Below, piece by piece: positions 29,319 to 38,776 of a DNA stretch of 64,000 bases. The notes beneath the pieces are model-generated. The model did not search any database. It had not been told where the DNA came from and saw nothing but the letters and a program-made list of their open reading frames with translations. The stretch lies in NCBI RefSeq assembly GCF_000770795.1, contig NZ_JRKJ01000018.1:1-64000 (forward strand). Reading direction: 5' to 3'. Numbering within the stretch: position 1 is the first letter of the stretch; every line of letters begins with the position of its first letter. The translations under genes and the position numbers were made by a program. The DNA comes from Lysobacter dokdonensis DS-58. Its GTDB lineage: Bacteria; Pseudomonadota; Gammaproteobacteria; Xanthomonadales; Xanthomonadaceae.

Positions 29319-30682
29319 CGCGTGGTCTCCTGCAATTTCGCCGGAAGATCGGCTTCTTCGAGTTCGAACTGGTCGCCGCTGCGCATGTCCTTCACCGCGA
29401 CGACGCCACGCGAAGCCTCGTCCTCGCCGCGGATCGCGACGAAGCGGATGCCCGCGCGATCGGCGTACTGCAATTGCTTGGCGAGCTTGCGCGGTTCGAG
29501 TTGCGTTTCGACGTTCAGGCCCGCGGCGCGCAGCCGCTGCGAGAGCGCGAGCGCATCGGGCAGCATCGCATCGTCCATCAGCGCGACGAGCACGTCGACG
29601 GAACTGGCAGCCGTCGACACCAGCCCGGCCTTCTGCAACTGATAGAACAGGCGCGTCAGCCCGATCGAGATACCGACGCCCGGCAGCTTCGACTTCGTGT
29701 AATGGCTCGCAAGGTTGTCGTAGCGGCCGCCCGAACAGATCGAACCGATCTGCGCGTGCGCATCGAGGAAGGTCTCGTAGACGATGCCGGTGTAGTAATC
29801 CAGGCCGCGGGCGATCGAGAGGTTCAGCGCGTAGCGGTTCTCCGGGACGCCGAGCGCCTGCAGCTGCGCGAGCACCGCGCGCAATTCCGCGCGGCCTTCC
29901 TCGAACAACGCCGTGCCTTGCGGGAAGGCGTCGAGTTTGGCCAACGCATCTGCGTGGCCCGTCGAGCGCACCTGCGAGAACGCCATCAGCGCATCGACCA
30001 CGTCCCGCGCCAGCCCGTAGCCCTCGCCCGCCAGCGTCGCGCGCACGGCGTCGGGGCCGCGCTTGTCGAGCTTGTCCAGCTCGCGCAACACGGCGGTCTG
30101 CCGCTCGCCGTCGCCGATGCCCAGGCCCTCGAAGTAACCGCGCAGCAACTTGCGATGGTTGAAATGGATGGTGAAGTCGCCGATGGCGAGGTGGTCGAAC
30201 ACCGCGGCGATGACCGCCGGGATCTCGGCGTCGAAGCGCGGCGAGAGCGAATCCTTGCCGATGACGTCGATGTCGCACTGGTAGAACTCGCGATAGCGCC
30301 CGCTCTGGGCGCGCTCGCCGCGGTAGACGCGCTGCATCTGGTAGCGGCGGAAGGGGAACGCGAGGTCGTGTTCATGTTCGGCCACGTAGCGCGCCAGCGG
30401 GACCGTGAGGTCGAAGCGCAGCGCCAGCTCCGGCCGCCCTTCCTTGGCCGCGCTGTCGAGCGCGCCGGTGGACTGGACGAAATACACCTGCCGCTCGGTG
30501 TCGCCGCCCGACTTGGTCAGCAGGACGTCTGACAGCTCCATCACGGGCGTTTCAACCGGCAGGAAGCCGAACTGCTCGAAGGTGCGCCGGATCGTGTCCA
30601 GCATGCGCTGGAAGGCGATCTGGTCGCGCGGCAGCAATTCCATGACGCCCGATGGCGTGCGGGGCTTGATCGGCGTGCTCAA
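29315..30682 (-). CDS. hisS: Histidyl-tRNA synthetase
   Basis: A 455-residue class II synthetase charging tRNA-His. Motif 2 ([13 protein letters not shown] and [32 protein letters not shown]) and the histidine-specific loop [12 protein letters not shown] are clear, followed by a C-terminal anticodon-binding domain with [22 protein letters not shown] start at 30682 with GGAG six bases upstream fits best. An upstream in-frame start would add 22 residues not typical of the family. It is paired with hutH by a four-base overlap. Confidence 0.93.
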   Translation of the reverse strand: MSTPIKPRTPSGVMELLPRDQIAFQRMLDTIRRTFEQFGFLPVETPVMELSDVLLTKSGGDTERQVYFVQSTGALDSAAKEGRPELALRFDLTVPLARYVAEHEHDLAFPFRRYQMQRVYRGERAQSGRYREFYQCDIDVIGKDSLSPRFDAEIPAVIAAVFDHLAIGDFTIHFNHRKLLRGYFEGLGIGDGERQTAVLRELDKLDKRGPDAVRATLAGEGYGLARDVVDALMAFSQVRSTGHADALAKLDAFPQGTALFEEGRAELRAVLAQLQALGVPENRYALNLSIARGLDYYTGIVYETFLDAHAQIGSICSGGRYDNLASHYTKSKLPGVGISIGLTRLFYQLQKAGLVSTAASSVDVLVALMDDAMLPDALALSQRLRAAGLNVETQLEPRKLAKQLQYADRAGIRFVAIRGEDEASRGVVAVKDMRSGDQFELEEADLPAKLQETTR

Positions 30683-30804
30683 TGCAGGCTCCAGGGGATT
30701 TCGGGGCGCCGGCGCCGGGCTTCCGCCCCGGCCGGCCGCAAGCCGCATAGTCTAGCGGCTGCCCGCCGTGCCCCTCTCCCTCGCACTTTCGCACCACGAC
30801 AGAC

Positions 30805-30834
30805 TTGCCTCGGCCCGACGCGGGCCGCTAGAAT
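30805..30834 (+). promoter_or_regulatory. Promoter of tRNA-Pro
   Basis: TTGCCT (30805-30810) and TAGAAT (30829-30834) are 18 bases apart. The expected start near 30841 is just before the tRNA 5' end. Confidence 0.6.
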
Positions 30835-30849
30835 TCGCGGCTCGGCTGT

Positions 30850-30926
<77 letters not shown>

Positions 30927-30940
30927 ATTTTTCTGGCCGA

Positions 30941-30973
30941 AACAAAAAAACCGCCGCGAGGCGGTTTTTTGTT
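30941..30973. terminator. Bidirectional terminator between tRNA-Pro and katE
   Basis: The hairpin CCGCC-GCGA-GGCGG is flanked by an A-run before it and T-runs after it (T6, then GTT). It can stop the tRNA transcript on the plus strand and katE on the minus strand. The katE stop codon begins at 30978. Confidence 0.8.
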
Positions 30974-30977
30974 GCGC

Positions 30978-33377
30978 TCACACGCGCGGCGGGTCGGTTT
31001 CGCGTTCCCAATGGCGGCGGCCGGCGGCCGCGATGTAGGCGTCGATGGCCTTCGACGCGTTGCCGCCCACCACCACGCCCGGGTCCTGCCCGCCATCCGG
31101 CAACGTCGCCGGGATACGGGCTGCATCGAGCAGCGCGTCGCTGTCACCAAGGATCAGCAACGCCTTGCAATGCCGGTACTGTTCCTTGAGGTAGTCGAGC
31201 GTGCGCGCATCCATGCGCAGCTCGCCCATGCGGTCCGCGCCGTCGGGCACGATCATGCCGTCGAACAACACGCCCGGTTCGTTCTCCAGCGACACGTCGG
31301 CGTCGAGCGTATCGCCCCTGTCGGTCACGCACGGGCCGATGCGCACGCCCATCAGGCGCGGCACCGCGCCGGCGTCGAGCAACGCGCGCTGCACCGTTTC
31401 GACCGTCTGGCCGTTCACGCCGTCGGCGACGAGGATCGCGAACTTGCGCGAGCGCACGCCGCCATCACCGGGACGCGCCAGCATCGACAACGCCGGCGAT
31501 GCATCGACTTCGGATTGGGGGACCTTTGCGATGGCGCGCGGCAACGGTTCGGGAACTTCCATGCCAAGACCGTCGGCCACTTGCGCGGCAAGATCCGCCG
31601 ACACGTTCGCCAACCCGGCGAGCATGCGCGCACGCACCGCTGGCACCGTCACCTTGCTCAACTCGAACCGGAACGCGCCGGCGATATGCGCTTGTTCGGC
31701 GGGCGACTGGCTGTCGAAGAACAACGTCGCCTGGTTGTAGTGTTCCGCGAACTTCTCGGGGTGACCGCGCAGTTCATCCTGCGTCACCGGTTCCGGGAAC
31801 GACACGAACCCCGCGCTTCCCGCCTGGAACGGGCACCCGCCGCCGAGGCTGTTGGGCTCGTACGACACGCGGCCGCGGTGGATGGCCTGGCGATGCAAAC
31901 CATCGCGCTGGTTGTTGTGCACCGGCGCGATCGGCGCGTTGATCGGGATCTCGTGGAAGTTCGGACCACCCAGGCGCGTCAGTTGCGTGTCGACGTAAGA
32001 ATGGATGCGCCCGGCGAGCAACGGGTCGTTCGTGAAGTCGATGCCCGGGATGACGTGCGCCGTGCAGAACGCCACCTGCTCGGTCTCGGCGAAGAAATTG
32101 TCGGGATTGCGGTTCAACACCATGCGTCCGATGGGCTGCACGGGGACCAGCTCTTCCGGAATCAGCTTCGTCGAATCGAGGATGTCGAACGAATAGCGCT
32201 CGGCTTCTTCCTCGGTGAACAACTGGACGCCGAGTTCGTACTCCGGGTACTCGCCGGCTTCGATCGCTTCCCACAGATCGCGGCGATGGAAGTCGGGATC
32301 CGCGCCCGAGATCTTGACCGCTTCCTCCCACGCCAGCGCATGCGTGCCGAGTTTCGGCGTCCAGTGGAACTTGCACAGCGTCGCCTCACCCTGTGCGTTG
32401 ACGAAGCGGAAGGTGTGCACGCCGAATCCTTGCATCATGCGGTACGACCGCGGGATCGCGCGGTCGGACATCAGCCACATCAGCATGTGCGTGCTTTCGG
32501 GCATGAGCGAGACGAAGTCCCAGAACGTGTCGTGCGCCGAAGCCGCCTGCGGCATCTGGTGATGCGGCTCGGGCTTCACTGCGTGCACGAGGTCGGGGAA
32601 CTTCATCGCGTCCTGGATGAAGAACACCGGCATGTTGTTGCCCACCAGGTCCCAGTTCCCTTCGTCGGTGTAGAACTTCACCGCGAATCCACGCACATCG
32701 CGCGCGGTGTCCTTCGAACCGCGTTCGCCCGCCACGGTGGAGAAGCGCACGAATACCGGCGTGATCTTGCCCTTCGCCTGGAACGGCGCCGCGCGCGTGA
32801 TGTCGGTCAACGGTGCGTAGCATTCGAAAAACCCGTGCGCGCCGCTGCCGCGCGCGTGCACGATCCGTTCGGGGATGCGTTCGTGGTCGAAGTGGGTGAT
32901 CTTCTCGCGGAGGATGAAATCCTTGAGCAACGCCGGACCGCGCAAACCCGCTTTGAGCGAATGCTGATTGTCGGAAACGGGGACGCCCTGGTTGGTGGTC
33001 ATGCGGCGCGCGGTTGCGTCGGTGCGCACGGGATCGAGCGGACCGACGGCAACGGGATCGCCGTTCCCGGCGCGCGTGCCGAGCTTGTCCGATGTGTTGA
33101 CCTCACTCAGCGAGCTCGCGGTGACATCGTCGCTCGGCGCTTCGACGCCCTCGCCTTCCTGCGGCGCGTGCGCGTTGTCGTAGCCGTATTCCAGTGGCTT
33201 GTTGGCATTGAACGGCATTGCCTCGGCGGTGGCCTCCACGTCCGCAGCGCGCTCGGCGATGCGATCGCCCGTGCCCTTCGGCACGCCGCGCGCACTGCCG
33301 CTGTCGGTGTTGCGGGCAGCGGCTCGGCCGGCGGTGCGCGAAGCGGGCGTGGAGGAAGACGGCTTGCGACGGGCCAT
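30978..33377 (-). CDS. katE: Large-subunit catalase (KatE type)
   Basis: A 799-residue monofunctional heme catalase with a C-terminal flavodoxin/DJ-1-like domain (about residue 640 to the end, beginning near [14 protein letters not shown]). An unusual low-complexity Lys/Ala/Arg N-tail comes first. Catalase motifs include the histidine region of [41 protein letters not shown] and [20 protein letters not shown] with the heme tyrosine. ATG at 33377 is preferred; the preceding GAGAAC may be the ribosome site. It begins a block of stress-type genes on both strands. Confidence 0.95.
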   Translation of the reverse strand: MARRKPSSSTPASRTAGRAAARNTDSGSARGVPKGTGDRIAERAADVEATAEAMPFNANKPLEYGYDNAHAPQEGEGVEAPSDDVTASSLSEVNTSDKLGTRAGNGDPVAVGPLDPVRTDATARRMTTNQGVPVSDNQHSLKAGLRGPALLKDFILREKITHFDHERIPERIVHARGSGAHGFFECYAPLTDITRAAPFQAKGKITPVFVRFSTVAGERGSKDTARDVRGFAVKFYTDEGNWDLVGNNMPVFFIQDAMKFPDLVHAVKPEPHHQMPQAASAHDTFWDFVSLMPESTHMLMWLMSDRAIPRSYRMMQGFGVHTFRFVNAQGEATLCKFHWTPKLGTHALAWEEAVKISGADPDFHRRDLWEAIEAGEYPEYELGVQLFTEEEAERYSFDILDSTKLIPEELVPVQPIGRMVLNRNPDNFFAETEQVAFCTAHVIPGIDFTNDPLLAGRIHSYVDTQLTRLGGPNFHEIPINAPIAPVHNNQRDGLHRQAIHRGRVSYEPNSLGGGCPFQAGSAGFVSFPEPVTQDELRGHPEKFAEHYNQATLFFDSQSPAEQAHIAGAFRFELSKVTVPAVRARMLAGLANVSADLAAQVADGLGMEVPEPLPRAIAKVPQSEVDASPALSMLARPGDGGVRSRKFAILVADGVNGQTVETVQRALLDAGAVPRLMGVRIGPCVTDRGDTLDADVSLENEPGVLFDGMIVPDGADRMGELRMDARTLDYLKEQYRHCKALLILGDSDALLDAARIPATLPDGGQDPGVVVGGNASKAIDAYIAAAGRRHWERETDPPRV

Positions 33378-33526
33378 GTGCGTGTTCTCGATTCGTGGAA
33401 TCGGCACGGTACGAATCGTTTCGTGCACGCGATGTCCAAGTGTGCTCAAGCCCCGGATGGGCTGAACGATTCAGCAGCAGCGACGAACGGGCGTTCAGCT
33501 GCACCCGGAGCGTCTAGCATCGGGTC

Positions 33527-33739
33527 ATGCGCCGCGATGACACACCCGCTGCCGAGAACCGACGCCTCGCCACCGCGCTGGCGGAGAACCGGCGCCTGCG
33601 CGCGGAGACGCAACGCAACCTGGATACGGCGCGGATCTGGTCCGAGGCGGTCGCGCACAACATCCACGAAGCGCCGCGCTGGGTGTGGACCATCCCACCG
33701 CGACCGAACGCCGGCGACGAGCGGGACTCGACGCGCTGA
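33527..33739 (+). CDS. Small predicted coiled-coil protein of unknown function
   Basis: A 70-residue charged protein with a short duplicated motif (AENRRLATAL then AENRRLRAET), predicted helical. A TAGCAT -10-like element and a GGAG site are upstream. There is no family recognition. It lies between katE (divergent) and other small stress-linked genes. Confidence 0.5.
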   Translation: MRRDDTPAAENRRLATALAENRRLRAETQRNLDTARIWSEAVAHNIHEAPRWVWTIPPRPNAGDERDSTR

Positions 33740-33838
33740 CGCGTCGCTGAATCGCTCATTTTCAGCCTTGCGCAACATGCAAGGTCTACACATCCGTCGC
33801 GGCAGCCTCGCAGGCAGTCAACACACGCGAGGTCAACG

Positions 33839-34096
33839 ATGCTTCCGCCCGGCTTCCAGTGGCAACGTGGATCGTCTTCGTGGGGCACCGCGTCCTGGCT
33901 CGTCGCCAACGGACAACCCGTCGGCATCGTGAGCACGCTCGACGAAATCTGCTACCTCTCGCACCCGAGCAACCAAGGCTTCGGTTGGACTACCGAGCGC
34001 GCCGAATCGCCGGAAGATGCCATCGTCGCGCTCGAACGCTGGGCGCAAGCCAACGCGCGCCGGCCGTGGATGCCGGCGCGGAGCCGCGCAGCCTGA
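33839..34096 (+). CDS. Small hypothetical protein
   Basis: An 85-residue protein with FQWQRGSSSWGTASWLVANG near the N-terminus, then PVGIVSTLDEICYL and an acidic-aromatic segment ending AIVALERWAQANARRPWMP. No signal peptide or family is recognised. Spacing (65 bases before the hemerythrin gene) allows cotranscription with it. Confidence 0.6.
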   Translation: MLPPGFQWQRGSSSWGTASWLVANGQPVGIVSTLDEICYLSHPSNQGFGWTTERAESPEDAIVALERWAQANARRPWMPARSRAA

Positions 34097-34160
34097 AAGT
34101 TGACGCTTCGTCCACTGCACTTCGCGCACCATCGGGGCTTGCAAACGGACGGAGGACACC

Positions 34161-34685
34161 ATGGCACGCGACATCCTGAAGACGCTGAAAGACGAGCACG
34201 ACCAAGTGCGCGAGATGTTCGAGCAGGTCAAGGACACGACCGACCGCGCGGTGAAGACCCGCGTCGAGCTGCTCGACAAGATCGAGAACGCGCTCATCCC
34301 GCACGCGAAGTGGGAAGAACAGGTGTTCTACCCTGCGTTCAAGGAACGTGCCGATCGCGAAGGCCTCCAGACGCACGCCGAAGCGCTCGCCGAGCATCAC
34401 GCGGTGGAGAACTCGGTGATTCCCGAGGTGCACATGGCCGAGCCGGGCACGCCGGAATTCGCGGGCCGTTGCAAAGTGTTCGGCGAGTTCGTCGACCACC
34501 ACGCCAAGGAAGAAGAGAAGACCATGTTCAAGATGGCGCGCGAGATGTTCAGCGCCGAAGAACGCGCGCAGATGGACGAAGACTACGAGGCATGGAAGGC
34601 CTCCCCGGATGCCGAGAAGATGCTCGTGGCCGAGAAGTCGAAGGCGGCCAGCGGCGGGCTCGCGGCGCAGGCGACGCGCCAGTAA
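34161..34685 (+). CDS. Hemerythrin-like HHE domain protein
   Basis: A 174-residue protein with a four-helix HHE/hemerythrin fold that can bind a di-iron centre. Histidine and glutamate ligands are present in LIPHAKWEEQVFYPAF, LAEHHAVENSVI and VDHHAKEEEKTMF. Related proteins act in oxygen/NO sensing or iron-linked stress. GGAGG precedes the ATG. It is five bases from the downstream DUF6766 gene, so an operon is likely. Confidence 0.9.
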   Translation: MARDILKTLKDEHDQVREMFEQVKDTTDRAVKTRVELLDKIENALIPHAKWEEQVFYPAFKERADREGLQTHAEALAEHHAVENSVIPEVHMAEPGTPEFAGRCKVFGEFVDHHAKEEEKTMFKMAREMFSAEERAQMDEDYEAWKASPDAEKMLVAEKSKAASGGLAAQATRQ

Positions 34686-34690
34686 CGGCA

Positions 34691-35362
34691 ATGGCAGAAG
34701 AAACGCGTCGACCTACCGACTCGTTCTTCCGCCGCAACGGGCTGTCGCTGGTCGCGGCCGCCCTGATGATCGGATCGCTGGTCGGTCAGTTGTTGACAGG
34801 CCATGCGGTGTACAACGAAGAGCGCGGCGAGCTTGGGCTCGCCGCGCTTTCGTTTGCGCAGTACCTCGTCAGCGGACATGCGCTGTCGTCGACTTTCGAA
34901 AACTGGGAAAGCGAGTTCCTGCAGATGGGGATGTTCGTCTTGCTGACGGTCGTCCTGCGGCAGAAGGGCTCGTCCGAGTCACGCCCGATGCGCGCCGAGG
35001 ACGAGAATCCGCGCATCGACCCTGGTCCGACGCCCTGGCCTGTCCGCAAGGGGGGCCTCTGGAAGTCGCTTTATGGGCATTCGCTAGCCATCGCCTTCAT
35101 GGCGCTGTTCGCCCTCTCCTTTGCCCTGCACGCATTCGGCAGTTGGGAACGCGACGGCGTCGAGCGCATGGCCAGGCACGAAGCATCGCTTGCCCTGGGT
35201 GATTACGTGCTGTCGTCACAATTCTGGTTCGAGTCCTTCCAGAACTGGCAGAGCGAATTCCTCGCGGTGCTGTCGCTGGTGCTGCTGAGCATCTGGCTGC
35301 GGCAGAAAGACTCTCCGCAATCCAAACCACTGGAAGCACCGCACTCGCAAACCGGGGAATGA
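34691..35362 (+). CDS. DUF6766 family membrane protein with internal duplication
   Basis: A 223-residue inner-membrane protein with four hydrophobic segments in two similar halves. Residues 58-99 and 172-213 repeat the pattern aromatic-x-NW-x-SEFL, then a hydrophobic helix, then LRQK and a Ser/Pro-rich loop (FENWESEFLQMG compared with FQNWQSEFLAVL). Each half starts with its own membrane helix. No enzyme motif is visible. Its position next to hemerythrin and catalase suggests a stress-envelope role. Confidence 0.8.
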   Translation: MAEETRRPTDSFFRRNGLSLVAAALMIGSLVGQLLTGHAVYNEERGELGLAALSFAQYLVSGHALSSTFENWESEFLQMGMFVLLTVVLRQKGSSESRPMRAEDENPRIDPGPTPWPVRKGGLWKSLYGHSLAIAFMALFALSFALHAFGSWERDGVERMARHEASLALGDYVLSSQFWFESFQNWQSEFLAVLSLVLLSIWLRQKDSPQSKPLEAPHSQTGE

Positions 35363-35367
35363 CGGCG

Positions 35368-35589
35368 TCAGCCGATCCACGCTTCCCTGACGAATTCGCG
35401 GATCTCGGGCCACGTGAGCGCGCTGTCCGAGATTTGCGACCAGGCCTCTTCCGCGTAAGGCTCGACGTCGAGCCATGCGTATTGGCAGGCGACACGACGC
35501 AACGCCTGTACGAACGTCGCGACCTGCTCGCATTGCTGGAGCAGATCGTGACTCAGTAGCTCGTCGGTGCTCACCCTGCGGAATCTCAT
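35368..35589 (-). CDS. Small hypothetical protein
   Basis: A 73-residue protein (start MRFRRVSTDELLSH, end REFVREAWIG) with balanced composition and no signal peptide. It lies 15 bases after the DUF4142 gene and is probably on the same transcript. No family is recognised. Confidence 0.55.
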   Translation of the reverse strand: MRFRRVSTDELLSHDLLQQCEQVATFVQALRRVACQYAWLDVEPYAEEAWSQISDSALTWPEIREFVREAWIG

Positions 35590-35604
35590 CGGGGCCGCGC
35601 CTGC

Positions 35605-36159
35605 TCAGCGCTGTCCTTGCAGCTTCCTGGCGTGGTCGAGGTGCATCGACACCGCCGCGCGGGTCTTGGTCAGGTGCGCCTTGACCTTCGCGTCCCTCGC
35701 CTTCGGCAGCAGCTCGTTGTCGAGCTTGGCGAGGACCTGCGCGTGGCCTTCGACCATGCCGTCGATGTACGCCTTCTCGAAGGCCTTGCCTTCAAGCGGC
35801 GTGAGTTTCGCCATCAACGCGGCGTCGGCCTTTTTCTGGAGGTCGACCGCGCCGTCGCGCGCCAGGCTCGGCGCCCGCAGATTCGGGGTCGCCGACAGGC
35901 TCGTGGTGGCCGACAGGTTCGCGGTGTGATCCCGCACCATCATCTCGGCGTACACCTTCACCTCGCCGGTCACGCCCTTCTTCAGCGCGAGCTTGGCCGC
36001 GTCGATCTCATCCTGGTCGACGGTCGCAAGCACGCTGAGCGCGGTGGAATCCCGGCTTTCGCGCTGGACAGCTTCTTGCGCCATCGCGGCCGGCAAGGCC
36101 GCCGCGCAAGCGGTGGCGACGATCGTGGAAAGCAACGTCGTGCGAATCCCGTGGGTCAT
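35605..36159 (-). CDS. DUF4142 family secreted protein
   Basis: A 184-residue exported protein with a Sec signal (residues 1 to about 27, ending AMA before QEAVQ). The DUF4142 core follows: AAKLALKKGVTGEVKVYAEMMVRDHTAN, a mainly helical domain, and ends in MHLDHARKLQG. It is likely ferritin-like, and metal binding is possible through the conserved acidic and histidine residues. The ATG at 36159 has an AGGAGG site. DUF4142 proteins are often found with catalases in soil bacteria. Confidence 0.88.
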   Translation of the reverse strand: MTHGIRTTLLSTIVATACAAALPAAMAQEAVQRESRDSTALSVLATVDQDEIDAAKLALKKGVTGEVKVYAEMMVRDHTANLSATTSLSATPNLRAPSLARDGAVDLQKKADAALMAKLTPLEGKAFEKAYIDGMVEGHAQVLAKLDNELLPKARDAKVKAHLTKTRAAVSMHLDHARKLQGQR

Positions 36160-36354
36160 GGTCCTTGCCTCCTCGAGCCTCGTTGAACCGACGCGTTCGC
36201 CGGCGAATCGAAATTGCGCGCGGGCAAGTCTTCGATACGTGAATCGCGACACGGGCGCGGCGGAAAATCTTTCTCGCCTGAATCACGGCCGCTGTAGCGC
36301 TGGTTTGATCGTCCTCCGTGCAGTCTGCCTCGAACCCATGAGGAGACGACACCA

Positions 36355-37521
36355 ATGAAAGCGCTGACATGGCAAGGCAGCCACGACGTACGCGTGGAGA
36401 CCGTGCCCGACCCCACCATCCGAGACGCCGAGGACATTCTGCTGCGCGTCACGGCCACCGCGATCTGCGGCTCGGACCTGCATCTGTATCGCGGCAAGGT
36501 ACCCGGCATGAAGGACGGCGACATCCTCGGCCATGAGTTCATGGGCGTGGTGGAGGAAGTCGGCCCCGGCGTGTCGCGAGTCAAGAAAGGCGACCGCGTC
36601 GTCATCCCCTTCACGATTTCCTGCGGCGATTGCTTCTTCTGCCAGAAGTCCCTGTACGCCGCGTGCGAAACCACCAATCCGTCGCGCGGGGCGATCCTCA
36701 ACAAGAAGGACGTGCACTCGGGCGCGGGCTTGTTCGGCTACACGCATCTTTACGGCGGATATGCCGGCGGCCAGGCCGAGTTCGTCCGCGTGCCGAAGGC
36801 CAACGTCGGTCCGCTCGTCATTCCCGAAGGCGTCGCCGACGAGGAAGTGTTGTTCCTCTCCGACATCCTGCCGACGGGCTACCAAGCCGTCCTCAATGCA
36901 GCGGTCGGCGAAGGCTCGACGCTCGCGATCTTCGGCGCCGGTCCGGTCGGACTGATGTCCGCCGCCTGCGCGCGCCTGCTCGGCGTCGAGCGCATCTTCA
37001 TGGTCGACCAGCATCAGTATCGCCTCGACTTCGCGAAGGAGACGTACGGCGTGGAGCCGATCAACTTCGACGTCGACGACGATCCGGCGCAGGTGATCGT
37101 CGAGCGCACGAATCATCGAGGCGTCGATGCGTCCATCGAAGCTGTCGGTTTCGAGGCCAAGGGCAGCGTCGTCGAAACCACGCTGACCAACCTCAAGCTC
37201 GAAGGCAGCAGCGGCAAGGCGCTGCGACAGTGCATCGCGGCCACGCGCCGCGGCGGCGTGGTGAGTGTGCCGGGCGTGTACGCCGGATTCATCCACGCAT
37301 TCCTGTTCGGCGATGCATTCGAGAAGGGCCTGACGTTCCGCATGGGCCAGACGCATACGCAACAGCACATGCCCGCGCTGCTGGACTTCATCCTCGATGG
37401 CAAACTCGCGCCGAACGTGATCATCTCGCACCGCATGGCGCTGGCCGAGGCGGCGGAAGCGTACAAGATCTTCGACAAGGCGGAGGACGATTGCCGCAAG
37501 GTCGTGTTGCGGCCGCATTGA
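36355..37521 (+). CDS. Zinc-dependent alcohol dehydrogenase, formaldehyde-dehydrogenase-like
   Basis: A 388-residue medium-chain dehydrogenase. Catalytic zinc ligands occur in ICGSDLHLY and GHEFMGVV. The structural zinc site has the cysteines in [17 protein letters not shown]. The NAD-binding turn is [10 protein letters not shown]. This resembles glutathione-independent formaldehyde dehydrogenase-like proteins. The substrate is unknown. A strong terminator follows at 37542-37572. Confidence 0.9.
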   Translation: MKALTWQGSHDVRVETVPDPTIRDAEDILLRVTATAICGSDLHLYRGKVPGMKDGDILGHEFMGVVEEVGPGVSRVKKGDRVVIPFTISCGDCFFCQKSLYAACETTNPSRGAILNKKDVHSGAGLFGYTHLYGGYAGGQAEFVRVPKANVGPLVIPEGVADEEVLFLSDILPTGYQAVLNAAVGEGSTLAIFGAGPVGLMSAACARLLGVERIFMVDQHQYRLDFAKETYGVEPINFDVDDDPAQVIVERTNHRGVDASIEAVGFEAKGSVVETTLTNLKLEGSSGKALRQCIAATRRGGVVSVPGVYAGFIHAFLFGDAFEKGLTFRMGQTHTQQHMPALLDFILDGKLAPNVIISHRMALAEAAEAYKIFDKAEDDCRKVVLRPH

Positions 37522-37541
37522 GCGAGTGGAACGCCTCAAAC

Positions 37542-37572
37542 GAAGATCGCCGCCCTCTGGGCGGCGATCTTC
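37542..37572. terminator. Strong bidirectional-type terminator hairpin
   Basis: A 14-bp perfect stem (GAAGATCGCCGCCC with GGGCGGCGATCTTC) and three-base TCT loop lies 20 bases after the dehydrogenase stop. The minus-strand side also faces the end of the esterase gene. Confidence 0.75.
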
Positions 37573-37583
37573 TGTTCGTCGGC

Positions 37584-37608
37584 CTGGATCCCCGCTTCGC
37601 GGGGATGA
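37584..37608. repeat. REP-like dispersed palindrome
   Basis: ATCCCCGC-TTC-GCGGGGAT is a perfect 8-base stem within CTGG...GACA flanks. It resembles the short palindromes scattered in many proteobacterial genomes. Only one copy is in this window, so its family status is inferred. Confidence 0.5.
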
Positions 37609-37614
37609 CACGCG

Positions 37615-38739
37615 TCAGGGCGTGGCGAAGGCCTTTTTCAACTGCGCACCGGCGAACTTTTCGGCGTCCTTCGCCTTGTCCACCGCCGCGCCCATGCCGA
37701 AGAATTCGTGCGTGACACCGTCGTATTTCTGCACGGTGGCGTCGACGCCCGCGGCCTTCAACGCATCGGCCAGCGCTTCGCCGTCCGAACGCAGCGGGTC
37801 GATCTCCGCCAGGATGATCGTCGCCGGGGCCACGCCCGCGAGGTCCTTGCGCTTGGCGATCGCGATGCGCGGGTCGGCGGTCTGGTCGGCATTGTCGAAC
37901 GTGTGCTTGACGAACCACTCCATCATCGGCTTGTTCAGCGGCTTCGCATTCGCGTTCTGCACGTAACTCGGCGAATTCATGTCGTTGTTGGCGACCGGAT
38001 AGACGAGCACCTGGTGCACCGGCGCCTGCAGCTTCTGGTCGCGTGCGGCGATGGCGATGTCGGCCGCCATGTTGCCACCGGCGCTTTCGCCGACCACGGC
38101 GATCTTCTTCGCATCGCCACCGAGTTTGGCGGCGTTGGCGAGCACCCATTTGTACGCCGCGAGCGTGTCTTCATGCGCGGCGGGGAACTTGTGCTCCGGC
38201 GCCTGGCGATAGTGCGTCGAGACGATGATCGCGCCCGATGCATTCGCCAGCGCGCGCGGGCTCGCATCGTACGTATCGAGATTCGCGATCACCCAACCGC
38301 CGCCGTGGATGTACAGCACGACCGGCATCGGGCCCTTGCCTTCCGGCGTGTAAATGCGAATCGGGATCGGGCCGCCTGCGCCGGGGATCGTGCGGTCTTC
38401 GACTTTCGCCACCGGTTCGGGCGTCGTCGGCTTGCCCTGCGATTCCAGCAACGCTTTCACCGCATCGGCCGGAGACGGTTGCATGCGTGCTTCGTCCGGC
38501 GTGAGCGTTTCGATCGGCTTGCCGCCGAGTTTCGCGAGCTGGTCGAGGACGGCCTGCATTTGCGCGTCGGCCTTCGGCGGCGTGGCGTTTGCAGCGGGCG
38601 ACATCGTCGATGGTGCCGCGGGTGCACCGGCCATCGTCGAAGAGGCCGGCGGCGTCGATGCCGCGTCGTTGTCGTTGCGATGGCACGCGGTGGCGAGTGC
38701 GGCGGCGAGTACGCCGACCGTCAGGATTGCATGGCGCAT
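37615..38739 (-). CDS. Lipoprotein alpha/beta-hydrolase (HSL/family IV esterase-like)
   Basis: A 374-residue protein with a lipoprotein signal peptide ending LATAC (lipobox) and a linker. The alpha/beta hydrolase core has YIHGGGWVIA (oxyanion hole), VGESAGGNMA (nucleophile) and the C-terminal VTHEFFGMG histidine; AEIDPLRSDGEAL carries the acid. It probably hydrolyses carboxylic esters, anchored to the outer or inner membrane. The ATG at 38739 follows GGAGG closely. Confidence 0.88.
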   Translation of the reverse strand: MRHAILTVGVLAAALATACHRNDNDAASTPPASSTMAGAPAAPSTMSPAANATPPKADAQMQAVLDQLAKLGGKPIETLTPDEARMQPSPADAVKALLESQGKPTTPEPVAKVEDRTIPGAGGPIPIRIYTPEGKGPMPVVLYIHGGGWVIANLDTYDASPRALANASGAIIVSTHYRQAPEHKFPAAHEDTLAAYKWVLANAAKLGGDAKKIAVVGESAGGNMAADIAIAARDQKLQAPVHQVLVYPVANNDMNSPSYVQNANAKPLNKPMMEWFVKHTFDNADQTADPRIAIAKRKDLAGVAPATIILAEIDPLRSDGEALADALKAAGVDATVQKYDGVTHEFFGMGAAVDKAKDAEKFAGAQLKKAFATP

Positions 38740-38776
38740 TGGAGGTCCTTTTCGTTGCATGGGGAAAGTCGTGCGC

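Noticed and set aside
30978-33932. A long plus-strand frame opposite katE
   Set aside because: It has no family match, while the minus-strand protein is a clear catalase.
37584-37608. REP-like palindrome taken as a mobile element end
   Set aside because: There is one copy, no transposase nearby and no target duplication; it is listed only as a dispersed repeat.
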